64,000 bases of DNA from Nemertoderma westbladi (taxonomy: Eukaryota; Xenacoelomorpha; Nemertodermatida; Nemertodermatidae). A model generated the notes under the pieces. It was not told the origin of the DNA. It worked only from the letters and a program-made list of their open reading frames with translations, and did not search any database. Below are positions 33,483 to 42,801 of this stretch, one piece after another; positions within the stretch are counted from its first letter, which is position 1, and each line of letters starts with the position of its first letter. The stretch spans positions 1 through 64,000 of the forward strand of contig JAUCBJ010007084.1 of assembly GCA_032718475.1 (NCBI GenBank), read 5' to 3'. Position numbers and translations under genes: made by a program.

Positions 33483-34679
33483 CTTGTGTCCTTCTGGGCT
33501 CCTCCCGGAGGAGCACCCACGAGGCGGACACTGTCCCACCACCCCTGGGGCCAGTCTGACTGATGTTATTATCAGACCGGGCTGGAGGGTGGCCCGATGC
33601 TTCCCGGGTTCTGTTTTCGGTCCCCCGATCACACCGGCACAGCTCGTCGAACGTGTAGCCAGATGGGTGGCTACTGTCAACTTACTGTGGCCTGACTGTA
33701 CATTGAGCCAACTCAAAGTATAACAAAGAGTCAACCGGCAGGTGGACCAGTCGATAGCGATCAAGCACCAAGGTTGCCCTTGGGCCTAACTGACGGTCTT
33801 GTCCCACGTGGGCTTGCGCTACCCAACATGGAATATTGACACGTTTTCACCCGCCTCGCCGGCAGTATTGAGGGGAAGTAAGTTCCGCAAACAATACTGA
33901 CTAGCTCGAAAGCTAGGAACAAGTAACCACTTACCAGTCGCTGTACACGTGTACTCAACAGATGTTCACGATATCAAGTACACTACGGTAAACACAAAAT
34001 CTGACACATACCATGCACACACAGGAGACATAATCGGGAAAGACAAAATCGGGGTCAAATCGTGAGGGACAAAATCAGAGGGGACAAAATTGTATCGACC
34101 AACCAGAAAGTCGAGAGTACCTTATTTTACCATCGGGGCAAAATAACTTTGTGTGCACAAAGTATGCTGGGGCGCAGTAAAGTATGGTCCTACTAATACC
34201 AGCGGCGTCTGGACCAACTGGCAAGGTTTCCCACACTCACTCACAGTGGCCATACATACAATCACGTGTACTCACATACCCACAGCAACAGAAAGCTCAT
34301 CTCAGACCTAAACACACTCCAAAGACCAATCAGCTGAACATGGAGACAATAACATATAGTATCAAAAAAACGGAACAGCTGACGGTCAATGGCACACATC
34401 CAAGCCCCAAAGCTAACTGCCACTGCTCGCCCACATACAAATCACAGTTCACACCACATGAACCACAAATCACACCATGCCACCACCCCTACTGTGTACA
34501 GGACTGGCAGTACGGCAACAGGCCGACTAGACGGAACCACGGCACCATGTCGATTCATGGTTCGTCAGACACGAGGGCCTTCAGTATCTCCCTTGCACTT
34601 AGGTCAGGAAATTTAACGTGCCCCTAGACCCTCACGAGTCCGCTGCCGCCTGCTAAGGGCACCTCTATAGAGACCTCAC
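33483..34679 (-). other. 1.2-kb segment interrupting element 1 pol (insertion or intron)
   Basis: Element 2 is continuous here, whereas element 1 has about 1.2 kb with no pol similarity. The upstream edge AAAGAG|GTGAGG (minus, at 34,680/34,679) is a good 5' splice site. An AG at 33,483 would restore the same frame (1,197 bp, divisible by three) but lacks a pyrimidine tract. Internal features are a GACAAAATC-rich patch near 34,040-34,090 and CA-rich sequence at 34,210-34,500. I recognise no transposon family. Confidence 0.45.
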
Positions 34680-37600
34680 CTCTTTAGGTACCCTTCCGGA
34701 CCTAGTCGTCACGTAAGTCTGTAGGTCTGACAGGTCTCCGGGCTGCTCCAATGACTCTTCAGGCTGCTCCAATGACTCTTCAGGCCGCTCCAATGACTTG
34801 AGTTTGGCTTTCGACTTTGACTTGGAGACTTTCTCCACTTTGACTTCTGCATCTTCTGGCATCGGATTGGTCACTATCTTCAGTCGCTCTGGCCAATGTT
34901 CCTGTGTCCTCGTTAGAAAATCAGGTCCATGCAACCAAAACTCCTGGGACTCTTCCTGACAGAATTCCGCCGGCATTGCACCTCTCGAAGTTATGTCGGC
35001 CGGGTTCAACACTCCCGGACAATGACTCCACTGTTCCTTTGTCGTAAAGTCGACAATCTGAGCGCGTCTGTTGGCCACAAATGTCTTTAGTGCAATATTG
35101 TCGGCTGCAATGTATACTAACACCAAGGATGCGTCCGTCCAATAGAATAAGGTCAATGTCGTGTCTAGCTCCTCAATTATCTGCTTACTTACCTCGACTG
35201 AAACTACTGCCACCTGTAACTCTGCACGAGGGACAGTCATGTATTTGACCGGCATTGTCTTTGATCTAGAAGTCACAAAGGCCGTCTCAAACTTGTCCTG
35301 ACTTACCTCTCGGCGAAGGTAGGCTACCATACCAAAGCCGGTGTCACTTGCGTCACTAAATAAGTGGAGTTCGAGATCAGCTAGAAATACCAGCTGATTC
35401 GGAAAGTAGGAACGAGGTACATCTATATTTTTCAATAGATGTAACTCGGCTTCCCACTCTCTCCACTGCTTTGCATGTATAGGAGATATTGGTTCGTCCC
35501 ACTCTAGGTTGGACAACCAAATTTTCCTCATGCACGCTCGTGCCTGTAATATTACCGGACTGATAAAGTTCATCGGGTCAAATAGTCTACTCAATGTCGA
35601 TAAGCAAATTCTCTTTGTCAAAATCTTGTCTGGGCTACTGGGCTCAAATCTAACTCTTACCTGGAACTTGTCCGTGTTCGGGTTCCAAGCATGTCCCAGT
35701 ACTCGCGCCATGGGGATGGGTTCTACCCCCAATTCAATGTCTCCGCTCCTGCGATCTTTCACCGGGAACGACTCTAATAGGGCCTCCGAGTTCGTAGTGA
35801 ACTTGGTCAGAGGAAAACCCCCTGTAGCCAAGCACTCCTGTAGGCCGTGAGCCACTTCTATGGCTTGTTCCGCCGTGTCCTTAGACACCAATCCGTCGTC
35901 CATGTAGAAGTTTCTCAAGATGGACTCGATAACCTCTACTGGGTACTTACCAATCTGGGCTGTTGCCGTTTTCCTTAGAACAAACAGCGTACCATTGGGA
36001 CTATCGCGGGTGCCAAATATCCTAACGTACATTTGGTATGTAACCACTGGGCCGGATAAGTCTTCATTCTCAAACCAGAGAAATCGAAGGCTATCCTGGT
36101 CTGCCTTACAGGCTCTTACCTGGTGGAACATCGCCTCGATGTCACAAGTATGAGCGAATCGCCACTGTCTAAAACGTAACAGTATACCTATCAAATAATT
36201 ATTCAGGTTGGGACCATCCATCAACTCTGAATTCAGGGACATACCTCTATAGACTGCCGCGCAGTCATTGACTACTCGGACTTTGTCAGGCTTGTCAGGG
36301 TGAGTCACATAGTGGTGTGGAAGGTAATATGTCTGGTCTGTCACTAAGTCAGGGTCCTCTACCTTCCCAGCAAATCCCTTGGCGAAATAGTTGTTGATCT
36401 GGGCGCAATACTTCTTCCTAATGTCTGGATTCCTTAACAACCGAGCCCTTACTCCGTTCAATCTTTTCAAGGCTAAACTGTAGTTGTTCTCCAACTTAGG
36501 TGGTTGTCGACGCCACAACATTCCAACTTCAAAATGTCCAGTCGGTAGCAGACGTATGGTGTCTTCCATCATCTCCAGCGACCGTTTCTCATCAGTAGAC
36601 ATGGTTAGGTCATATCCACCGGGTTCCATTGCGTCCCTTTCCAGCCATTCGACGGTTCTAGCTCCTGTCTCGAGGTCCTGGCGTATCAATTCCTTCTGTA
36701 GCTCCTCTTCACTGTATTGGAAAATGTCTAGGTCTCGATATTTAGCCACTTGACCCTCCACTATATCGGTATAAGTCAAAACGTTACTCAAATAGGTAGC
36801 GTGGGCCGCTGAACCAGACCCACGGGTCTGATAACAGTAGTCCTCGGGTTCACTATCTGTCCGGTCGTTGTGAAGTGGTTCCGACAACCTAACATTATCG
36901 GGAATCAACTCCTCGTCCGACTCGCTAACGTCACTATAATGGTCAATACAGGTTCTCCTAAACTCGTCTAAGTCTGGTGGTTCTACTAACGGTGGTTCAG
37001 TTATAGTCTGTAATTCGTCGTATCTATCTATTGGCTTGTCGCCACCTGTAAACTCATAAGACATGGGTACTCGTGTATACCAACCTAATATAGTCCTATG
37101 GGCATGTGGTCCATTTACATGCGGTTCAGCTGGTCTCGTTTCCCATATTTGGTGTGCGATTAGCTGTTCTGCACCAATCAACATAGAAACATTCCTATAA
37201 CCTACCTGGTGTCTGGGTACTCTGAGCTTGTCAAAATACTCCTGTGCTATGGGACTCATTGGCGGCACCTTACCTAACTGCCTGCCGAACCCCTTCATAG
37301 CTAGACACTTAAATCCGTCCAATGGCAAAGCTCTCTGTTCTTGTCGAGTATGTTGGTCTCTCGGAAGTAGGGAGTCTAATTCTACCGAAATTCTGTGTCC
37401 CTTGAGGTCCCCTACCCCGTGCATAGACTTCAACTCTATTTGGATCTCCTCGGCATCTTGGAAGCTAGAAACGGCTCTCGCCACTTCCTCGTCGATATAA
37501 GATAATGTGGACGCTGTGTCCAACATCACATATATCCGCTTTGATCCCTTATCTCCAGTAAGTTTCACCAGAATCACGCTGAATATTTCCGACGTGGCCG

Positions 37601-37800
37601 ATGATAAATACGTCCGCGCGCTGGTCGATGAACTGTCCGCAGTGAAACCTTGGCAGGTCACTTCTCTCGCGCTTAACTCGCCATCTTCGTCCGACGAACC
37701 TGGTTGGTAACCATCGTCCTGGATGCTAGTATACGTATTTCTCCTTCTCGATACGGGTTCTTTCTCCCCTTCCTTTGAGGATTTTGCTGTAAGTAACGGT
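34665..37800 (-). CDS. Protease-RT-RNase H polyprotein of element 1
   Basis: The open frame runs from 37,985 to 34,665, but the first about 100 codons overlap gag in another frame and are not pol-like; protein similarity begins near 37,750. Domains: retropepsin of the DUF1758 type with LDTASTLSYID (about 37,500); RT with RVVNDCAAVYRG, FHQVRA and FYMDDGL (YMDD at 35,895-35,906); peptidase A17/RNase H region with LELHLFSDASDTGFG, YWTDASLVL and NPADITSRG. The Glu/Pro-rich tail is at 34,730-34,860. It is in the -1 frame relative to gag across a 313-bp overlap. I find no canonical slippery heptamer there. Confidence 0.88.
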
Positions 37801-39499
37801 CCGTTGGGGTATGGAAATCCGCATGTAGCAACTTGTGATGTAATCTGCCGCATTCCATGCATCCGTCCTTGCTGTTCGGGCACTGCCGCCGTACATGTCC
37901 TGGCGCAAGACAAGCCCAACAGGTGTCCAACGTCCGCACCTGAACTCTTCTCTGTTCCGAATTTAATTCTTTGAACCGTCTGCAACTATCTAACTTATGG
38001 TCGTCAGATCTTACCTCCTTTAGTAAGCAGAATTGGCAACCTACAAATCCATCCGGCAACTCCTGTTGCTTTAACCTAGGTCTATCTAACCGCTCACCTG
38101 ACCATACTCGCGAGTCTGATCTAAAGGCTGGGGTACTCGAATTATATCTGTCTACTAAATTAAATGTCACAGTGGTCCTGTCATCGTCAAAACTTACCAT
38201 AGACTTACCGGTAACAGGTTTAGACTCCCTCATATTCTCCTCTGAGAAGTTTGATTTCATCTCTGCTACTGCGTCTGTGGCTATCATGTCATGAATGTGT
38301 TGAAGTGTCAATACTTTACCTTGGCCCTCCAACTTGTTCTCTAATTTGCGCCATTTCTGTCTGTAACGCATGTTTAAACATCTTATTACGCTTTTTAAAA
38401 CTTTGGCGTGATCTCCATGATGAGGTAGATTCACCGTCCTCAAGATGTCTAATGCGTTCGAAATAGCGTTCGCTAAGTTCAACAGCTCTAACGGAGTTGT
38501 AATCCTTCCGCCCTTACCCAAGTCTTCCACTATCGACTGCGCCATCTTGGTTTTATTCCCATAGATGTCGCTAAGCGTCTTCATTGCTAACTCAAATGCT
38601 CTTTCATTGCCGACGAAGTTGTCAGCAATGACTCTAGGTTCTCGATGGAGCATCTGAAGCAAATAGTTGAACTTCTCGTTGGGAGTAAAGGTGCTGTTGG
38701 TCAGCTGTTCGTCGACATAGGTTTTGAATGTCCTCCAGTGTTTGTGGTTGCCCATAAACTTCTGGGGTTGTTGCGTCGGCAGTCCTTGCCTAGCAGCAAA
38801 CTTACCTATGTCCCTAAGGGTTGCGTCGTTCCGGGTTAACAAATGGTTTAGTTCCGCAGGGTTATTAAGTCTGGTCCTTTCCCGGTGGTTCCAACTTACC
38901 TGCTCCGCGTCGGTCCTTCTTTCCTTATAGTTTCGGGACTTCTGACGTCTCATGTCTTCCTCTTCATCGCTTGACTCGGTGTCAGTCCTTAGTGAGACCT
39001 TGGCAGGTTTGCGTGCTGAGGCCCTGACCCAAGCGTCCTGTATAAACTTTTCCGCCGAATTTTCGAAATTGGGATTATGGATAGTCAGGACAGGCGTCCT
39101 TACCTGAGGTCTATGTATAGTTGCCTCTGATATACGTACTCGTTGATTAGGTTGGACTTTATCTAAGTCAGGCCTGCTAGGATTTGAATTACTCCTTACC
39201 TGGGCTGCTTCCTTTAACCGTAGGTTACTAAGCATGTCCATTATAGGTTGGATGAGCGGCGATATAGCTTGCGCTAAACTGGCACTTAACTCATCCCTCG
39301 TAATAAATTCCTGGCTAGGGTTCTGTTGTATAGTCGGCTCTATCTGAGTAATCCGCTGTCTCTCATATGATCCCTCTTCCGGTTTAACCCGGAAGTTCTC
39401 CGTCGAACTGGGTCGGCGCTCCGTTCGCGTATTCCAAACCCGCGGGTTCGGTTTGCCTAATACTCGTCCTGTCGGAGTTTCTCTAAACTCTTCATCGTC
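37673..39499 (-). CDS. Gag (DUF1759 type) with zinc knuckle, element 1
   Basis: Open from just after the UGA at 39,500; the first ATG is at 39,241. The DUF1759 core includes KFAARQGLPTQQPQKF, FNYLLQML and LSDIYGN. A Cys/His region (CQFCLLKEV, CWACLAPGHVRRQC, CMECGRLHH) forms the nucleocapsid. It packages element RNA into particles by analogy with Pao-type gags. The frame is the same as the coiled-coil ORF upstream, with only one UGA between them, so both may be parts of one gag. Confidence 0.85.
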   Translation of the reverse strand, partial: DDEEFRETPTGRVLGKPNPRVWNTRTERRPSSTENFRVKPEEGSYERQRITQIEPTIQQNPSQEFITRDELSASLAQAISPLIQPIMDMLSNLRLKEAAQVRSNSNPSRPDLDKVQPNQRVRISEATIHRPQVRTPVLTIHNPNFENSAEKFIQDAWVRASARKPAKVSLRTDTESSDEEEDMRRQKSRNYKERRTDAEQVSWNHRERTRLNNPAELNHLLTRNDATLRDIGKFAARQGLPTQQPQKFMGNHKHWRTFKTYVDEQLTNSTFTPNEKFNYLLQMLHREPRVIADNFVGNERAFELAMKTLSDIYGNKTKMAQSIVEDLGKGGRITTPLELLNLANAISNALDILRTVNLPHHGDHAKVLKSVIRCLNMRYRQKWRKLENKLEGQGKVLTLQHIHDMIATDAVAEMKSNFSEENMRESKPVTGKSMVSFDDDRTTVTFNLVDRYNSSTPAFRSDSRVWSGERLDRPRLKQQELPDGFVGCQFCLLKEVRSDDHKLDSCRRFKELNSEQRRVQVRTLDTCWACLAPGHVRRQCPNSKDGCMECGRLHHKLLHADFHTPTDRYLQQNPQRKGRKNPYREGEIRILASRTMVTNQVRRTKMAS

Positions 39500-41302
39500 T
39501 CATTTGGTATGAAGTGGTGCGGTGTTCCGATGACGTGGATTCTGCGCGATGGGTGAAGCACTAATACCAACTGGCGTGCGATATGTAGAGAACGGTTTAG
39601 CGATCCGAGTACTCGTAATAGCTGGACCAGGTATAGGAATTCTGGTCGTCGTCGACTCGCGTATAGTCTGAGTTCTCGCTTCCTGTTCGGCCTTCTGCAG
39701 TGCGAACAGTTCTCGCAACTCAGTACCTACACTCGCCCCACATTCTTCGATCATTCGCATCCCCTTCTCGGCGATTTCATTCGCCTTCCTGGTCCGTTCT
39801 TCGCTCTCTAAATTTGATCTCGCACTTTCTAACTGCGCCAGTTTACGTTCTTCTTCTTCCCTCGCTCGTCTCGCTACGCTCTCTTCTTCCAGTTGTGCCT
39901 TTTCTTCATACAACATCTGTCGCTCTTTCTCAATCTCGAGTTCGCGTTCCTTGCGTTCACGTTCAAGTTCGAGTTCGCGTTCTTTCTGTTCGCGTTCGAG
40001 TCTGAGTTCGCGTTTCTTTGCTTCCTGTTCACGTTCGAGTTGGAGTTCGCGTTTCTTCGCTTCCCGTTCGCGTTCAAGTTGGAGTTCTCGTTCTTTCTGT
40101 TCGCGTTCAAGTTGGAGTTCGCGTTCTTTTCGTTCGCGTTCCGCTTGCTCACGCTTACCTTTGTCTTCCAACTCCCGCAACTTTGCGTCTAACTTACGTG
40201 CGCGCTCCCATTCCCTTTCAGCTTCCTTCCGTGCTTCCGATGCATGCAAAACTTCCGCCTGTTGTTCGTCCAGTCGGCGTCTTCTCTCCTCCGCTGAGTT
40301 GTGAGAAACAAGGGATCTAGCACATATAACTTTCCCTCGCGTGTGACTAACCTGGGAATCGCCACTGTCTCTGGATGCGTCGTCGGGTGGAGTTAACGTA
40401 CTTTGTTGGATGTTCTCCGTTGTCGGTAGCACCTGGCCCGGTACCACCACTCCACTCTGCATCAGCCAGCTAGTAACTTCCCTCTGATAACGGCGCTCCT
40501 CCTTGTCTTGGATCTCTTCCTGCTCCACTAAGTTTCTCAACTCTGCGTCACTCACCTGAGTCGCCTGCGCTTGTGATGCCCATAGCAGCCAGTTCTCCGT
40601 CCTAACTTGTCGGAATCGCTCCGATAACGCGCGGTGCTCCAACAGGGCTGCTAAAACCCTGTCGTAAATCCTCGTCGCCACGTCGCTCGACTGAGACTCC
40701 ACTGCTCTCTTTGCTAGGACTGCAAGCTCCTCCGTCTGCTTAAATAACGCTGAGTTGTATCCCTTTCTAATCTCTACTAACCCTGCCCGTCCGATGTTCG
40801 CTGAGTCGGCTAGCATCTTCCTTACCTTGTCCGTCGTCCGAGTTATATGTCCGGCATGCGCGCGAAGTTTCTTCTTTATCGCGATGTCGAACTCTCTGTC
40901 ACTTACCTGACTTACACTTGGTGGACTTGAAGGATTATTCCGGGAACTACGGGTACTCCTTATAGCCGCTGGGACCACGGCACTTACCATACCCACAGGT
41001 CTGGAAACCGGGCTCCGGGCTCTCGCTTCTGCTACACTAACCTCCCTATCACTCACCTCTGGTCGGGCTGCTGTACAATCCTTCCTTACAGTAGTGGTAG
41101 GGGATCCTAATACTATTACTTGAGGTTGTTGTTCTTCCTCACTAGTTACTGTCTCGTCCTCCTGTTCACTTACGTCAGAGTCGCTCGCTGCGTCGTCATA
41201 GTCGGCATTGTCGTCAACAGTAATATTTACGCTATCGTCAGTCGGCGGTCCAGCCGCCATCTCATAGCTGTCCTCTAGTGCCTCCTTGTCTGAGACACTC
41301 AT
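39500..41302 (-). CDS. Coiled-coil gag-like ORF of element 1
   Basis: 600 codons. Acidic N-terminus (runs of D/E at about 25-60), a middle helical part, then a very long charged coiled coil (about 370-530) built of RELQLEREQK-like repeats, and a basic tail. No enzyme motif. Element 2 has a counterpart at 53,635-55,747 with a Q/E/A-rich coiled coil. It probably is a structural or assembly region. It stops at UGA (39,500-39,502) in the same frame as the DUF1759 gag. Confidence 0.75.
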   Translation of the reverse strand: MSVSDKEALEDSYEMAAGPPTDDSVNITVDDNADYDDAASDSDVSEQEDETVTSEEEQQPQVIVLGSPTTTVRKDCTAARPEVSDREVSVAEARARSPVSRPVGMVSAVVPAAIRSTRSSRNNPSSPPSVSQVSDREFDIAIKKKLRAHAGHITRTTDKVRKMLADSANIGRAGLVEIRKGYNSALFKQTEELAVLAKRAVESQSSDVATRIYDRVLAALLEHRALSERFRQVRTENWLLWASQAQATQVSDAELRNLVEQEEIQDKEERRYQREVTSWLMQSGVVVPGQVLPTTENIQQSTLTPPDDASRDSGDSQVSHTRGKVICARSLVSHNSAEERRRRLDEQQAEVLHASEARKEAEREWERARKLDAKLRELEDKGKREQAERERKERELQLEREQKERELQLEREREAKKRELQLEREQEAKKRELRLEREQKERELELERERKERELEIEKERQMLYEEKAQLEEESVARRAREEEERKLAQLESARSNLESEERTRKANEIAEKGMRMIEECGASVGTELRELFALQKAEQEARTQTIRESTTTRIPIPGPAITSTRIAKPFSTYRTPVGISASPIAQNPRHRNTAPLHTK

Positions 41303-42801
41303 AGTCTAAATAATGTTTTGCCTTCCGGCAAAAATATCTCACAAAATTTCGAGATATAATTATAATTTAACCGAAATACGGTCAAATTATTTGACAAATA
41401 ATCAGTTGGTCCAAAATGTCAAAATAAATTCGCAATGCAATATTGTGAATTTAATAGGATATAGTTATAGCAAATACTAGCACAATATTTAAACAAAAAT
41501 ATTATTATATAGCTATTATATAGCATTTTAATACCGGTATAGCACAAAATAACTTTGAATCTAATACAAAATATTCAAAATAAACTTGCCACCCGAATAT
41601 TTCTAATTTTACATATATAGCTCTAATTAACACAATTTTAATTTCAAATATTATATGTATCCACTAGCGCGTGGCTACATCTTCGGGTTGCGACTCTCTC
41701 AAACTCTCTCTCTAACTTGAGCGATTCAAAAAACCATGGCCGGCTAAACCTAACTAACCTAACTAATAAATTGAGTTCAGCTTCGCAGTTAAACAATCGG
41801 TAATTTTTTACTGCTTCCACAAACACAATAGTGCCAACAGAACAACTAACCTTGTTTGCTGTGAGATTCCACGTCCGCGTCCAAAGATTCAGGCTCTTCG
41901 CTGATTGCAAACCGAACCCGCAGACCCACACGAACCCTAAACTCAGAAGTCCCGTCTTGCCATGTATCTCCAGATGGTATAAAATAACTAAGCGGTTACC
42001 TAACATACCGGTACAAAACTCTAGAATTTTACAAATAATTTTGACCAAAACTAAATTCTCGCAAACCTAACTAAAATTTTCAAAAAACTAATTAATTACA
42101 GCTTGCCCTTAGGCCTAAGGAACTGCTGTATTCGCAATTAGTAAAAACGCACTACCGTACATCCATTGTACGCAGTACAGTAAGTAGAACAGTACACCAA
42201 CCTAACAGCCTAAAGAATACTGTATGTTGAAGTGACCGAGGTTCCAGTTGGGTAACGTAGTTTAATCAAGAAAAGCAATATTAACGAACAACTAAATAAT
42301 CCCATGGTACGTTTCGATATATTACAAAATAATCATCATCAGCCAAATAAAATAAAACAACATACAGACAGAAACTCAAAATTCAGCAATTATAACTATT
42401 TACTAAATACGCCTAAATGTGTACAACAGTTTATAAATTTTCAATTGAGTGACATGACAGGCTAGATTAAAGGTACAGTAGAATACAATGTTATGTAGTA
42501 TGTTGTGCAGTATGTTGTTTTATTTTATTTGGCTGATGATGATTATTTTGTAATATATCGAAACGTACCATGGGATTATTTAGTTGTTCGTTAATATTGC
42601 TTTTCTTGATTAAAATACTGTATGTGGTACAGCAAAACAAATGTCCCTTCTACTATACGCAGTAACAGCAATCAGCCTAATGTACTACTGTACTATTGTA
42701 CGCGACCAGTGAATACCGTAATCTAAACTTAACAGCCTAAGAATACTCTCAATGTCCTACTGTACGCGGTAGGCCTACAGCAGACAAAATATACGCATTA
42801 C
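41303..42801 (-). other. 5' UTR of element 1
   Basis: About 1.5 kb between the 5' LTR and the first ORF. It holds a 352-bp inverted-repeat unit (42,262-42,613). A 134-codon minus frame at 41,644-42,048 has no family features and is not called. No clear primer-binding site. Confidence 0.6.
42262..42613. mobile_element. Inverted-repeat (MITE or foldback-like) unit in the 5' UTR of element 1
   Basis: Two 104-bp arms, 42,262-42,365 and 42,510-42,613, are reverse complements that I find identical by eye, separated by 144 bp. Each arm contains AAACGTACCATGGGATTATT or its complement. AATACTGTATGT occurs near both outer ends (42,215 and 42,614). No coding capacity. It is either a recent non-autonomous insertion or a structured leader in the element RNA. 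Confidence 0.75.

Larger units (their letters stand above)
27068..41004. repeat. Element 1 dispersed hairpin motif, 8 copies (stem CCAAACC / GGTTTGG)
   Basis: The best copy is the perfect 18-bp palindrome CCAAACCCGCGGGTTTGG at 30,188-30,205. Others: 27,068 (3' UTR), 28,590 (ORFX), 31,294 (gap between integrase and ORFX), 33,368 (linker between RNase H and integrase), 36,814 (between protease and RT), 39,434 (gag junction), 40,987 (gag N-terminal part). The four central bases are CGCG, CGCA, CACA or CACG, always YRYR. The copy at 36,814 has AGACC paired with GGTCT, a two-sided change that keeps pairing. In coding regions it reads as NQTRGFG, TKPAGLE, NPRVW or SRPVGM, so more than one frame is used. 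Each site has a counterpart at the same place in element 2 with that element's own stem. Confidence 0.85.

Noticed and set aside
33483-33764. Separate 184-codon gene starting at 33,764
   Set aside because: Only its second half aligns with pol of element 2; the first half is the inserted segment.
37673-37985. Canonical -1 frameshift heptamer
   Set aside because: No X XXY YYZ sequence in the gag frame across the plausible overlap.
39700-40320. Plus-strand Ser/Arg- and Val/Arg-rich ORFs
   Set aside because: Antisense of the coiled-coil ORF; its repetitive charged codons keep the opposite strand open.
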